A stretch of 64,000 nt of DNA from Medicago truncatula. Taxonomy: Eukaryota; Streptophyta; Magnoliopsida; Fabales; Fabaceae. The stretch covers positions 25,045,591 to 25,109,590 of the forward strand of contig NC_053044.1 in assembly GCF_003473485.1 (NCBI RefSeq), read 5' to 3'. Under the pieces are notes generated by a model. That model had not been told where the DNA came from and did not search any database. It was given only the letters and a program-made list of their open reading frames with translations. This document shows, one piece after another, positions 12,882 to 23,741 of the stretch. The position numbers and the translations under genes were made by a program. How positions within the stretch are numbered: the first letter of the stretch is position 1; each line of letters opens with the position of its first letter.

Positions 12882-13499
12882 TGTTGAAATTTGGGGCCTA
12901 ACTCATCCTTACAAAACCGGCTTGTGAGGTGAGGATTGCCTCATCTTTATAAACTTTTCTCAAGAGTCTTGTCTATCCGATGTGAGACTTAGGTTGTTCT
13001 CAATACACCCCCCCTCACGGATCAGTAAGGAGAATCAGGGGGACTGTCCACATCGAGGCTAGAACAACCAGACAAGCAAGAGAGACGCCACTCTTACCCA
13101 AAACCTTAAGGCTATGAGTTTATGAGTCCTCTTACTTATAAGGTGTTCAACCTTTACTTTTCTATCCAATGTGGGACATATAACTCACACTTGCACATAA
13201 CACTCCGCCTCAAGTGTGAGTCCATCTATTCATCATGCTCCCCATCAAATGGAAGCTCATACTTGCTTGTATCGTCGTTGCTGGTTTCTCCGCAACGGAC
13301 CGACACTGTACCGTCGTTGCTGGTTTCTCCGCAACGGACCGGCTACCTTTGTCGAACTGGGGTTTTGATACCATATTGAAATTTGGGGCCTAACTCATCC
13401 TTACAAAACCAGCATATAAGGTGAGGATTGTCTCCTCCTTATAAACTCTTCTCAAGAGTCTTGTCTATCCGATGTGGGACTTGAGATTTTTCCAATACA
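12882..13499 (-). mobile_element. TRIM retrotransposon (terminal-repeat element in miniature)
   Basis: Two 126-bp direct terminal repeats lie at 12882-13007 and 13374-13499. Read on the minus strand the element starts TGTATTGG, has a TGGTATCA primer site just after the first repeat and a G-rich polypurine tract (about 13008-13015) just before the second. The 366-bp interior carries no coding domain but includes a tandem pair of a GTTGCTGGTTTCTCCGCAAC-containing unit (about 13274-13342). The immediate flanks (GGGAG and AATGA) are not a target duplication. See the TOM7 finding. Confidence 0.75.
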
Positions 13500-13847
13500 A
13501 ATGATTCTTCTCCAATTTTGATATGCTGATTTTGTATAGTATTAATTTGTAATACCAAAATTTTTTGTTGCTGTGTGTTGGAAAAGGAAATATACTTTTG
13601 AGTGTTGCAATTAGTATTAGTAATTTTAGAATGAAAAAAATTATGAATTTCGTAAAATCACTGCTTCAAATTAAGCTTTTCCAATAACCAAATCTCAAAG
13701 ATTATTACCATTTCGTTACCCTAATTCGACAAATCAATTGTTTTTTTCATCACAATACCGTGTTTGTTTCGTTCAATTTATCTTTGTATGCATTGAGAAT
13801 TTGAGATAATTGGGGTGCATGATGAAGAGAGAGAAGAGAAAAGAAGA
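13500..13847 (+). promoter_or_regulatory. TOM7 upstream region
   Basis: The 348 bp between the TRIM and the TOM7 start are absent from the other CaML units, so they arrived with TOM7. The sequence is AT-rich, with an A/G-rich leader (GAAGAGAGAGAAGAG) just before the start codon. I cannot name a clear TATA box. Confidence 0.4.
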
Positions 13848-14060
13848 ATGGCGTCTACGATTTCTCTAAAGGCAAAGGGAAAGAGCTCAAATAAGAAAGC
13901 AGAAGATCGATCAGCGATCGATTCTTTGAAGGAATGGACAACATGGGGTATTAAGAAAACGAAGGTTATCGCTCACTATGGTTTCATTCCTTTGATTATC
14001 ATCATCGGTATGAACTCTGATCCAAAACCACAACTCTCCCAGCTTCTCAGCCCCAAGTAA
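13848..14060 (+). CDS. TOM7: TOM7: small subunit of the mitochondrial import receptor complex
   Basis: A single-exon frame of 70 aa starting MASTISLKAKGKSS and ending LSQLLSPK. The core SLKEWTTWGIKKTKVIAHYG, the single membrane span FIPLIIIIGMN and the motif SDPKP match plant TOM7-1, a tail-anchored subunit that modulates TOM complex assembly in the outer mitochondrial membrane. Length fits the family (about 70-75 aa). An upstream in-frame ATG at 13815 would add 11 residues unlike TOM7, so 13848 is preferred. The frame is intact. It sits between oppositely oriented TRIM repeats inside a block missing from sister CaML units, so it probably moved here with the TRIM and could be an extra copy; expression is unknown. 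Confidence 0.88.
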   Translation: MASTISLKAKGKSSNKKAEDRSAIDSLKEWTTWGIKKTKVIAHYGFIPLIIIIGMNSDPKPQLSQLLSPK

Positions 14061-14333
14061 TTGACGTGCGCATTTTCACTTGCTTTATCTGATGGGGTTG
14101 TGTTAGGCCCAACCACGATTTCTAACATGGTATCAGAGCTTGTCGAATTAAAGGGCCGCCTAAACCTATTCACGAACCAAGTCCAAAGAGTGTTGGTCGT
14201 GAGGGGGTGTATTGAGAAAAACCCAAGTCCCACATTGGATAAACAAGACTCTGGAGAAGAGTTTATAAAGAGGAGGCAATCCTTAGCCTACAAGCCGGTT
14301 TCGTAAGGATGAGTTAGGCCCCAAATTTCAACA
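14061..14333 (+). mobile_element. TRIM, 5' truncated, abutting the TOM7 stop codon
   Basis: Begins immediately after the TOM7 stop. It contains a diverged repeat end (TTAGGCCC...TTTCTAACA), the primer site TGGTATCAGAGC at 14128-14139, a GAGGGGG polypurine tract at 14201-14207, and a full 126-bp terminal repeat at 14208-14333 that starts TGTATTGAG and ends TTTCAACA. It belongs to the same family as 12882-13499 but lies in the opposite orientation. Confidence 0.7.
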
Positions 14334-14485
14334 GAAATAAATGAAAGAGTTACAAAAACAAAAAAAACATATATGGGAAATGTCACAAAAGAAATTTTTT
14401 TTTTATATATATATATAATTTGCATCTTAATGACAACAACATCAGAATAGCTAAGTGGTAGAACTTAATATGCACAATCATAAGG

Positions 14486-15755
14486 TCATGTGTTTGATCC
14501 GCTCCTGGACAAATCTTTGACAAACTCCTCAATGTTTATTTGTCCATCACCATCAAAATCAGCCTCACGAACAAATTCTTCCACATCTTCATATGTCACC
14601 TTTTGGCCGATATATGTCATAAAATAATGCAACTCAGATGTAGAGACAAAACCATTCTGATCCTTGTCACACATATGGAAAACTGCCACAAAATTTTCAT
14701 TATCAATAAAACCATCTTCATCCTTATCGATGAGGCTGAAATACGCCTTTATCTTTGATATTTGATTGTGATTGAGTTGATCGGCCATTGAAGGAAGATT
14801 GGGTTCTGCAAAAGTGCAAAGAGAAGATGAGAATGATTTGTATGTGTAATTTGAAAAATCCATTTTCTAAAATAACAACACAAATATCTAAAGGTGCAAT
14901 ACAAATGTGTAACGTGAAAAATCCGTTTACTCTAACACCTTATGACACGTAATAGAGCTCGACATTGATGGTTTGTTACTCTGTAACCAAGCTTATAAAA
15001 CGACCCCTTCAGCACAAAAGCAAAGTACACGCAATGTATACTAAAAACTATCATTTTTTGCACTCATACTGATTTGAATGTCGAAATATTTACATGTACC
15101 CCTAACTTAAATTTTGACGGTTGTTATTGTCGGACGCCATCATTATGGTAAAAAAGGATCAAGCATATTTTTCTTTTTTAAGTTATATGTTTCACTTTAG
15201 CTATATTAAATTTGTTGTCATACTCCTTTTTCTTCTCTTTCATCTCCCACCGGCCACCAACCCTTTTATCCCTCCATGACAACCCTAAGACCTGGAGACT
15301 TCTTGTTTTTCCGCATAAAGTACTAGTAGAATTAAAAAGATCCTTATTTGGGTCGTTGATTGATTTATGAGATTTCTTTCTAATCAATGAGGCAAAATAG
15401 CTTTAGATAATATCCAATCACCATAATTATGATTGTTAGTAGGCGCAATATGATCCATGCTAAAAATCTGCTCAGAAGTTTCTACGATACATCCACAAAT
15501 TGAATCATTTTGGTATATTTATTTAGGAAATAAAAAAGAAGCAAAATAGGGTGATAATTATATGCACATGTAAAACTTATTTAATATTAAATTCTTTACA
15601 TATATGGATTTGGCATAAAAAAAAAAAAAATTTATAGGCTAGAATGACTCACCAACAGTAAGCATTGGTGAAACATGAATATCAGCTAAAGCTTGAGAAG
15701 AGAGAAAAACAAAAAGATTAAGACCAAGAAACAAATAAGATTTTGAGTAAACCAT
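14486..15755 (-). CDS. CaML: CaML copy 3: secreted three-EF-hand calmodulin-like protein
   Basis: Exon 1 15653-15755 and exon 2 14486-14805, intron 847 bp (G|GTGAGTC to TTTTGCAG|AA); 140 aa. The signal peptide [20 protein letters not shown] ends SQALA before DIHVSP. Exon 2 starts EPNLPS followed by the retained calmodulin start [21 protein letters not shown]1 loop is [12 protein letters not shown] (last ligand Glu replaced by Asn). The chain then jumps via FVAVFHM to the EF3-like loop [12 protein letters not shown] and the EF4-like loop [12 protein letters not shown], so EF2 is deleted. It ends RSGSNT. A longer frame starting MDFSNY in the intron is not the start, because the acceptor site and homologous signal exon are clear. 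Expected in the symbiosome space. Confidence 0.87.
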
Positions 15756-15809
15756 GTCACTTCTTGATGATGATATTGCAATGGTTGATAATAAATAATA
15801 ATGTAGTAA

Positions 15810-15950
15810 TTTGTATGTGTGTGTGTGTATATATATATATATGGAAAGAAGTTGCTCTGTTTATAGGACCAAGAGTCAAGTTGAAGTTTAAATTTAAATT
15901 AATGCAAAACATGTGGCTAAAAAATCTTCTGAAAGGATGTGAATATTAAT
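15810..15950 (-). promoter_or_regulatory. CaML copy 3 promoter
   Basis: TATAAA on the minus strand at 15860-15865, preceded by CTTGACTCTTGGTCC. The leader contains a short (GT)n(AT)n microsatellite at about 15816-15841. Upstream blocks (TTTAAATTTAAACTTCAACTTG, and CACATTCAGAAG-like) are conserved in copies 4-6. Confidence 0.7.
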
Positions 15951-15965
15951 TTAGAAATAACAGTA

Positions 15966-17143
15966 TAAAATGCAATATTTATTTATACACTCTTTTATTT
16001 GAGTTCTTGATTGGGTAAAGACCCATTTTCCCTATGGAATCTTTTGCTTTAAAATAACAAATTAAGATGATTAGAGCTTATTCGAGATATCAATTATCAT
16101 CAAACAATATTTCCAGTACTTGATTAAAATAAAGTTATTTTCTTATTTTATTGATAACTAATGTGTAATTTGTTATTTTTCACAAATGATTGGGACTTTC
16201 GAGGGGAGAGCAATGGAGGGTTTATAAAAAATGAAAGGAAGAAGTGGAAAGAATGGAGAGCTATAAGAGTGGAAGGCTTTGTGGGGTTTAGTTTTCTTCG
16301 TAATACAAAATTCCCCTAATTTGGGGGAACTAAAAATTTGTATTGAAGGAGGGTTTTGGGGGATTTGGATAAGTTTTTCAAATCTAATCTATGTTGTTAT
16401 AATACTTTAAAGTTTAAAGTGAAAAATACATTAATCATAAGTATTTATTTACAATTCTCTACAAAACTACTCACTCCAAAAATTTAAAAGATTTTTCTAT
16501 TTTTTCCTCTAATCTCATCCCTCAAAAACCATTTTCTTCCCTTCCCCTTCAAACTTCCAAACAGAGTCTAAGAGCGGCAAAGCACAAGTCTTGGTAGTCA
16601 CCTGCTTGTCTATGTATAATTGTATGGTGGGACGCCCACTTTAGCCGAACTTTGTGTCGTCTTGTCAGTCATGCATTTTATTTGACTACGAAATAATTGT
16701 ATCATGATATTTTAGATAGCACATAATTATATTGTTTTTCAATCAACCGTCCAACATTTTTCTTTGTCCTCGGATCAATTTTTTAAAATCAAGCATTGTA
16801 CAATTCGAGTTATGCATTCGTAGTGTATAGTTTAAGCTCTAAATTTTTAAAAAATTAAATGCTCTTATAAAAAAAAATTACTTTAAATATTTTGGTTTAA
16901 TGAACTTACAGGCCTACTAATCTTTTGTTTTCAATCAAAAAATAATGTGATTTCAAGTGGTGTAAAGGGCAACATGATGTTTTACTATTACATCATAAAA
17001 TTCAAACAAATACATCATAAAATTCGTGTCTCTTCTTCAAAATGGTTTTTGGTAATTCGTCAAGACATCCTTGTATGCACCATGGGTGGAGGGTGGAACT
17101 GTTCTTGTGTTAAGATCAATAACGGTGTGTGAGCAGGATTAGG
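15966..17143. repeat. duplicated CaML distal upstream/intergenic module
   Basis: Near-identical to 36400-37555, apart from a 32-bp deletion in the latter where the two diverge next to the solo-LTR site. About 16186-16568 looks like a MITE: it has self-complementary blocks (GGGGGAACT/AATTCCCC) and the common legume motif ending CAAACAGAGTC. It is absent beyond copy 6, where unit homology stops at about 41215. No coding sequence is supported. Confidence 0.7.
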
Positions 17144-19447
17144 TGTAACACCCCGTTTTTCCCAACTTAAAAATTTCATAACAATTATCAGAGTATTCAA
17201 CATATAAACGGAATGCTACACTTCTTAAAATTCATAAATGGAATAAATAACAATATGTCCTTCATAATTCAATCAACAAAAATATTAAAAACTTCGCAGC
17301 GGATTTAATTCAAAACATAATTAGTCTTGGCACGAAGGCCTCATCAAAACATCTCATAAAAATCCAAACTAAATCATAGTCATGTAAAATCATAAGCAAT
17401 ACGTAAGGAATAGAAAATAGCCACAAAAGTTCCCATCTCGTTATGTATCAGAGCACCTAAAGACACAGTGAGAGATAGCCACTCACGACAGCAATCAACA
17501 GCTACTTATTCTCGATCACCTGCAAGTTACTCATACGAAGAGCAACATTTTCAAGCAGAAGAGGTGAGATTTCACAAACAATAATATTAAGCATATAATT
17601 CAACAATTAAATTTAACAACATAAACTTTATTAATTAATAATAATAATTCTTCATATAGTGCTTCATTAATAGTCTAATCGACTTCTAATCACCATTAGC
17701 TCATAACAAATATAAACAACAACATAATCATTATCTTATAATCATATAAACAACACTACATAAATATTTCATGGTTAGTCATCAACAACAACTTCAACAA
17801 TTCGACGATGACAACGTCAACCTGACAATACAACTACATGAGAGTACACCACCTCTTATAAAACAACAACGTAAGAGTACATCACCTCTTATAAAACACC
17901 AGAACATAAACAGTCACTAACAACAGCTTCAACTACGACTTCAACAACTTAGATAATATCAACAACTTAAGACTCCAATACTTTGGAACATTTTGGAAAG
18001 ACAACTTACAACTTTACAACTTAGACCAACATCAACAACTTGATCAATATTCAACAGCAACAGAAACAGTACAAGTCATTCACAACATAATAATATTCAT
18101 GAAAAGCATCAACAACATAAACATCATACATTTTCCACATAAGGCATATAAATATTTCACATAACCAACATCAACAACATAGGCAGCACGTAAACATCTC
18201 AAGATATAACAACATCAAATGATAATCAACATCAACTTAAACATCTTATATAATTCACAAATGCATATACAAATTTATTACATTACTATCATCATTAAAT
18301 CATATTGTAACAGCTTCACTGATCATCAGTAATATTATATTCAACCTCAATTCCTACCCGAAGGATCAACTCATAACATCTCATGCGACAAAGATCGCAA
18401 AACCCTGAACAAGGTATTCTGTCTTACAGGAGCTCGCGAGGCGAGGGACATTACTCGCTATGGCGAGTTCAGAAATTTGGCTATTCGCCTTGGCAAGTAA
18501 GCTGCTCGCCTTGGCGAACAAGAAATGGTTGCTCTCGGGAATTTGACTTTTTTTCACCTAAAAATCCATTTTTAAACTTTCCCAAGTTCAATCTCAATCT
18601 AAAAACTTGCCTAATCATTATTATACATATTCAGACACTCAAAATCATCTAAATTTCGACTTAAGGAGCTAAATCACAAAATCACAAAATCATGTTTCCT
18701 CACTGGTCAAACTCGCTATGGCGAGTGATCTGCTCGCTATGGCGAGCTGCAAGGTGCAACTCGCGAGGCGAAGAAAAGTTGCTCGCGAGGCGAGCAATGG
18801 AGTTCATCACTCGCTATGGTGAGGATCATCCCTCGGGAGGCGAGCGATGAATGTTCGCTTGGGCAGAATTGCAATTTTGACGAAAATTCACCTAATCACA
18901 TGGTTCAAACCTTAAAACCGGTTCCTTTAATCATCCTATGGATTATCTAAGGTCTGTACACAGTTTCTAAATCAATCTAACAATTCTACATCAATTAATC
19001 GTCAATTCCTCACTTTAACCTAATTCTCCAACTCTCTAAAATTAATTCTACACTTGTTAAATTTAATCATCAGAATTACAGACTCAATATAATTGAATGC
19101 TAGTCTCACCCTTACCTTAAGAAAATCGATCAGCAACACTCTCTTGGTTCTTCCCTCTTCTCGTTCTCCCTTTTCTCCAAAACTGGTTGTACGTGAAAAT
19201 AATTCTAAACCTAGTTTTTCCTATTTATTTCCTCCCATCTATTTTATCTTATTTCCACACAACTCTCCTTAATTCCAAATCAGCCCCTTGAACTCCAAAT
19301 ATTCTAAATTCCCACTTATTCATTAAATAGTAAAATAACTCATTTAATAAAATATAACACACCGCATAATCAACATAATTATATAAAATCATATGTAAAA
19401 AGACTTTAAATCAACCAATAATAATTAAATAAAATTGGGGCGTTACA
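17144..19447 (-). mobile_element. solo LTR of a gypsy-type retrotransposon
   Basis: Starts TGTAACACCCCGTTTTTCCC and ends AATTGGGGCGTTACA, so the ends are TG...CA with extended inverted similarity, as in Tekay/Del-like plant LTRs. Flanks TTAGG (17139-17143) and TTAAG (19448-19452) are a 4/5 target duplication. The CaML 6 unit carries the uninterrupted site GATTAGGCATGTTCTAGTG near 37537-37555. It is about 2.3 kb with no internal domain, hence a solo LTR. The orientation is opposite to the related element at 25956-31480; strand is inferred from that comparison. Confidence 0.75.
18425..18855. repeat. array of CTCGC-GCGAG palindromes inside the solo LTR
   Basis: About ten short palindromes of the form CTCGCTATGGCGAG, CTCGCGAGGCGAG or degenerate versions occur in about 430 bp. 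They are far more GC-rich than the rest of the LTR. A weaker set occurs in the sister LTR near 26655-26695. Their function is unknown; they could form cruciforms or RNA hairpins. Confidence 0.75.
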
Positions 19448-20314
19448 TTAAGCATGTTCTAGTGATGTGTTGGGGGCACGATGCCACGTTGCAATTTTCC
19501 TCTTCTTGTGTGTGCTCTTGGTTGTTGCTGGTTGGTTCAGAGCTTTGGTTTGACTTTGTTTTAGTTCCTTTGGTTTCTCTGTCTTTTTTGTAGTTTTTTC
19601 CATTAGTTTTTCTCTTTTTTGTATTGTTATGTTGATCTTTAAGCACTTCTTCTATCGCATATCCTTATTACCTTCTCTTATGTATATATTTGTTATTCAA
19701 GAAGAGGGAAGAAAAATATATTTTCAAAGATTAGATATATATTTGATTTCAATGTAAACAAAGGGATGAAAAGTGAAAGTTATATTTGATTTCCTAAACT
19801 ATATAACTTTGAAGTCAACAAAAAAATTAAGATGAAAAGTGAAGTGCAAATGGATGGTGAGACAAAAGTCACTCAGACTACTTAAACCAAGGGACAGAAA
19901 ACAAGTAGAGATCTAATAATCAGGAGAAGCAATAATTAAAGTAAACAAGCCAACCAACAAAAAACTAATGACCCCAAATAAGACATCTTATAATCGAAAT
20001 AAAACAATAAGTTTAACAAGTCCATTTTATATGTTCATGTGCTTTTTCAAATTTTTTGTTGGACCCTTCACTTTATCATCACATCTAGTGGCATATCCAT
20101 GACCCTGGATCTATGGGTTCATACTTTTTCGTCCAACAAAATTTTAAATTTTTCTACGTAAAGACATCACACATTTTATTCATCCAAAATATCTCTATTT
20201 ACATAAACATATAGTCGATGTTGCTTCAACTTTTAGAATTTTATATAATTTTTGTTACTATATCTAGAATATTATATTAAAATATATGATCATATAGTTT
20301 TGTAAGGACTAAAA
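19448..20314. repeat. duplicated CaML intergenic module (right of the solo LTR)
   Basis: Continues the unit interrupted by the solo LTR; homologous to 11840-12780 and 37545-38395. No gene seen. The minus-strand frame at 19443-19646 is a simple lysine/asparagine-rich shadow. Confidence 0.7.
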
Positions 20315-20419
20315 CACTACACCATTTGTTGTCTCTGGCAACACTTTTTTAGAGGACGTGCAAAAATTGTCCCCTAAAAGTCCCTAAGGCAATGTTTTAT
20401 GAAAAAAGAAAAAAGAGAG

Positions 20420-21794
20420 CCCACTCAATTAGAAATGTTTTTTGAAACTCGAAAAGGAAGTAGAGGAAAGCAATTGGATGAAGAAACTGGAAAAGTATTT
20501 GTATGTAAAAAATTACAGTTACGTTAAATTGTGTTTACTTAATATTGTTGGCAAACATTGTTTATAATATTAGTTAATGTTTTCTTGAATTTTTTTTTTT
20601 GCTCCCAACTTCAAGAAATGGATGAAAAGAAAGGAAGTGATACTGAAGCTTTTAAAGCTGTTATGGGAAAGGAGCGTCCTGGCAGGTTACGTTGTTATGG
20701 GAGAAAAATAACTAAAACTTCCTTAAAGCGAAAGGTTGAGATTAATGCTTTGAATCAAGCACATAGTCAAGAGGTATCTACTTTAAGGCATGAATTTCAA
20801 GATCAGATTGATAGATTGCAAAATGTGTTTAAGACCGTCATACAACAATGCAATCCTCAATTAAATATGGACTCAATAGAACATTTGCTAGGATTATCTC
20901 ATGGAGATGCTAACAGCTCCCCAAAGGATAGTAGAGCACAAATGCATTCCTCTACTTCCATTCATACTCCATGTCCTGAAAAGGTAACCATATATATAAA
21001 TATTATTGATTATGTTATTGTAATTGAGTTAAACTAGTTATATTTTGCTTGTTAATATATGCAAAAAGTTGTTAGTAATGATATCACTTGGAATGTAGGC
21101 AAGTGTCTGAAATTGTTAACTTGCGTATGTTGGGTCTAAATTAGAGCTGTGCGAACTTATGATTATGTTGTTTGGCTGAATTGCTTAAAATGCATGTCCA
21201 AAGTCGGATTTTGATTGTGTTGCAGAATTTTATGCATAAATTTTGTTTATGCAATTTGTGGTGTTTGTGCAAACTTGTGATTTATTTTTCTGCATTTTGT
21301 GTTTGTTTCTCTGTTGCATAACATGGCATAAGTTGCAGAAACTTAAAAATGAGCTTGTAATGATAGAATAAGGAAGGGAAATGTGTAAAAAAGGTTTCCT
21401 ATTTGCGGCTATGTTGACTGTGTTTTACTTGTTGTTTTGGTTTTTATTTGTGCGAGGTACAACACTTGTTGATGTCTTTGATTGGCCTTTGAACCAACAA
21501 TATCTATGGTTGATGTATTTTGTTCTTATGCAGCAAGCTATCAATGAAGATGTTGTACAGGATGACATAGTTGAGGAGGAAGACGTAGATGATGAATTTC
21601 TTGAGGACGAATTTCTTGAGGACAACTTAAGTGATGAATTTCAAGAGGATGATATAGATAATGAATTTCAAGAGGATGACCTAGATGATGAATTTCAAGA
21701 GGATGACCTAGATGATAAAATTCAAGAGAATGACATCGGTGATGAATTTGAAGTGGACGATTTGGCTGATGAATTACAAGATAAACTTGAATGA
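20420..21794 (+). CDS. CACTA plant transposase C-terminal remnant (Transposase_24-like)
   Basis: Three likely exons. Around 20420-20500 the frame reads TQLEMFFETRKGSRGKQLDE. Around 20616-20981 it reads AFKAVMGKERPGRLRCYGRK followed by a coiled-coil-like stretch (HSQEVSTLRHEFQDQIDRLQ). Around 21534-21794 there is an extremely acidic tail. The first two match the C-terminal part of plant En/Spm transposases; the donor after PEK (AAG|GTAACC) and the acceptor TTATGCAG|CAA fit an intron between exons 2 and 3. The tail holds about six imperfect copies of DDEFQEDDLD. The exon 1/2 junction does not close cleanly in phase with the sites I tried, so the model may be broken. The N-terminal catalytic part is absent. 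Confidence 0.55.
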
Positions 21795-22420
21795 TTGAGT
21801 TGGATGGTGTTTTATTTTGGATTGTAGTTAAGCCACATTTTGGATTGTAGTTAAACCACTAAACTTGTCCGAACTATAGTTTTGTTATTTTGTTAGGCTT
21901 ATACTTCGAAGCATTAAACTTATCAAGTAATGTTTGACATTTTGATTACTATTATGTCTTGAATTAATGTTTGAACTATGTTATTATATTACATCTTTTG
22001 TGGTTGTATTGTTAAATTCGATCTTGTTTGAGTTATAATTGACAATTCTAATATTGTCTTTAAGCTATAGTTACATTTCTAAAATAATTGAAAAATTCTA
22101 AAATTTTACAAGGACACTCTAAAAATGTTGCTTGTAAGTTATGGGGACGTTTTTATAATTTCTTAAAAGATTCAAATTTTAGGGGACGATTATTAATTGA
22201 AGCAACCTATGGGAACATTTAAAAACGTCCCCTCAGAATCCCCAAAAAATTGTCTCATATTCCTAAGGTTTAGGCGACGTTTTCAAAAACTGTGCCCAAA
22301 GAACATGAAAAAACGTCCCCATAGACTATAGGCGACGCTCGTATAGGAGACGCCGAGAAAACGTCCCCTATACCTTTAGGGGACGTTTTTCTTAGTTCTG
22401 GCAACATTTTTCGATTGTTA

Positions 22421-22718
22421 GGCTTAATTGCACTTTTGGACCCCTATCTTTCCAAAAGTTGTGGTTATGGCCCCCTAACTAATTTAAATACAAAACAACC
22501 CCCTATATTTTGATTCTTTGGCAGTTTTGGACCCCCAGTCCATTAGTGAGGTGCCACGTGTATTATTTAGGGGGTCACGTGGCACCTCACTAATGGATTG
22601 GGGGTCCAAAACTGCAAAAAAAAAATCAAAACATAGGGGCATGTTTTGTATTTAAATTAGTTAGGGGGCCATAACCGCAACTTTTGAAAAGATAGAGGTC
22701 TAAAAGTGCAATTAAGCC
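22421..22718. mobile_element. fold-back MITE nested in the CACTA element
   Basis: A near-complete inverted repeat: GGCTTAATTGCACTTTTGGACC at the left is mirrored by GTGCAATTAAGCC at the right, with arms (for example GTGAGGTGCCACGTG / CACGTGGCACCTCAC) extending to the centre, 298 bp in all. Flanks CGATTGTTA and TTGTTGTTA agree at 7 of 9 positions, suggesting a 9-bp Mutator-type duplication. It sits about 30 bp from the CACTA right end. Confidence 0.75.
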
Positions 22719-22751
22719 TTGTTGTTAAAAAGGATAAATGGTGTAGTGAAA

Positions 22752-23741
22752 GTTATGTAATCCATTATAATTTCTAGCAGTTTGAAATTGAAAGAGTAAT
22801 TTTATCCATAATAGATAGAAAACTATCATGGCTATAATCTCCAAATAGAAAGGGAAAAAAATAAAAGAAGGGGAAAGAGAAAAATGAAAGAGTTACAAAA
22901 AAGCATATATGAAAAATGTCTCAAAAGAAAGAAAAAAAAAACAAATATGAAGCTATATAAAATTTCCGTCATGTCATGTTTTCCAAATGACAACAACATC
23001 GCTAAACAGTAGAACTTAATATGCACCATCATAAGGTCATGTCATGTTTTCGATCCTTGGTTCTGCTTTTTGGAATTTTCATTAGAAAGAAAAACCAAAC
23101 TTAAAACTAAGTTGTAAGGATTTTGGGGGTGTAAGTCCAAAATCTATAACCTTAATATTGGGGTCAAAATGTAAAAAAATAAAAAATAAGATTATTGGTG
23201 CAAATTTTCAAAACCCAGGGTGTGCATGTACTTATGAAGTCCAGATACTCCAAATTGGAGACATACATGTGTCGAATGCGAATGTATATGATTAAATTTA
23301 AGATATGAATCGCTATAATTGTATTTCGATTAACCAAATAAAAATTATATTTTTGGTGGATAAAAGTACCAAGAGAGAAAGGATATTCAATCAATCAACA
23401 TTAAATAAACTTTGTTTATAGTTTTTTTATTGATGTATTTGTTGATATCCAAACTTATGAATGAAAATAAAATATAATTTTTACGTAGACTTTACAACTT
23501 TTATTTTGATCATGTATTATTTTTCGTAAATCGTGACTTTTATGATTATATAGTATTGAAGAGTAATTAATTCTTATTTTTTTATCAAATATTTTGCATG
23601 TATTTAATTTTTAGTATAAATATTTTGTTAACGTATCTTAGTTGTATCGTATCCTGAATTTTAAAAATATCATGCATCCGCGTACCCGTATTGTATCGCA
23701 CTCGTACAACGTATTCGGGCTTCATAGATAAGTGCAAACCT
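22752..23741. repeat. duplicated 3' flank of CaML copy 4
   Basis: Almost base-for-base the same as 38395-39381, downstream of CaML copy 6. Partly present at 34500-34870 beside copy 5, including the block CGCGTACCCGTATCGTATC. Non-coding as far as I can see. Confidence 0.75.

Larger units (their letters stand above)
20315..22748 (+). mobile_element. CACTA (En/Spm-type) transposon, 2.4 kb
   Basis: Starts CACTACACCATTT and ends AAATGGTGTAGTG, perfect 13-bp inverted ends of CACTA type. It is flanked by the 3-bp duplication AAA. The CaML 6 unit has the empty site GGACTAAAAGTTAT near 38387-38400. Subterminal copies of a GGGGACGTTT/AAACGTCCCC motif (22141, 22224, 22312, 22359, 22380, and weaker at 20353) are typical of transposase-binding repeats. 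It carries a transposase C-terminal remnant and a nested MITE, and is too short to be autonomous. Confidence 0.88.

Noticed and set aside
14486-14863. N-terminal extensions starting [10 protein letters not shown] (also at 24227, 35373 and 39867) as CaML protein starts
   Set aside because: They read back into the intron. A TTTTGCAG acceptor precedes EPNLPS and an upstream 103-nt signal exon with a good donor joins in frame in every copy.
18383-18652. Arg/Trp-rich protein in the solo LTR
   Set aside because: It comes from reading the CTCGC/GCGAG palindromes; no start context, homologue or splice partner.
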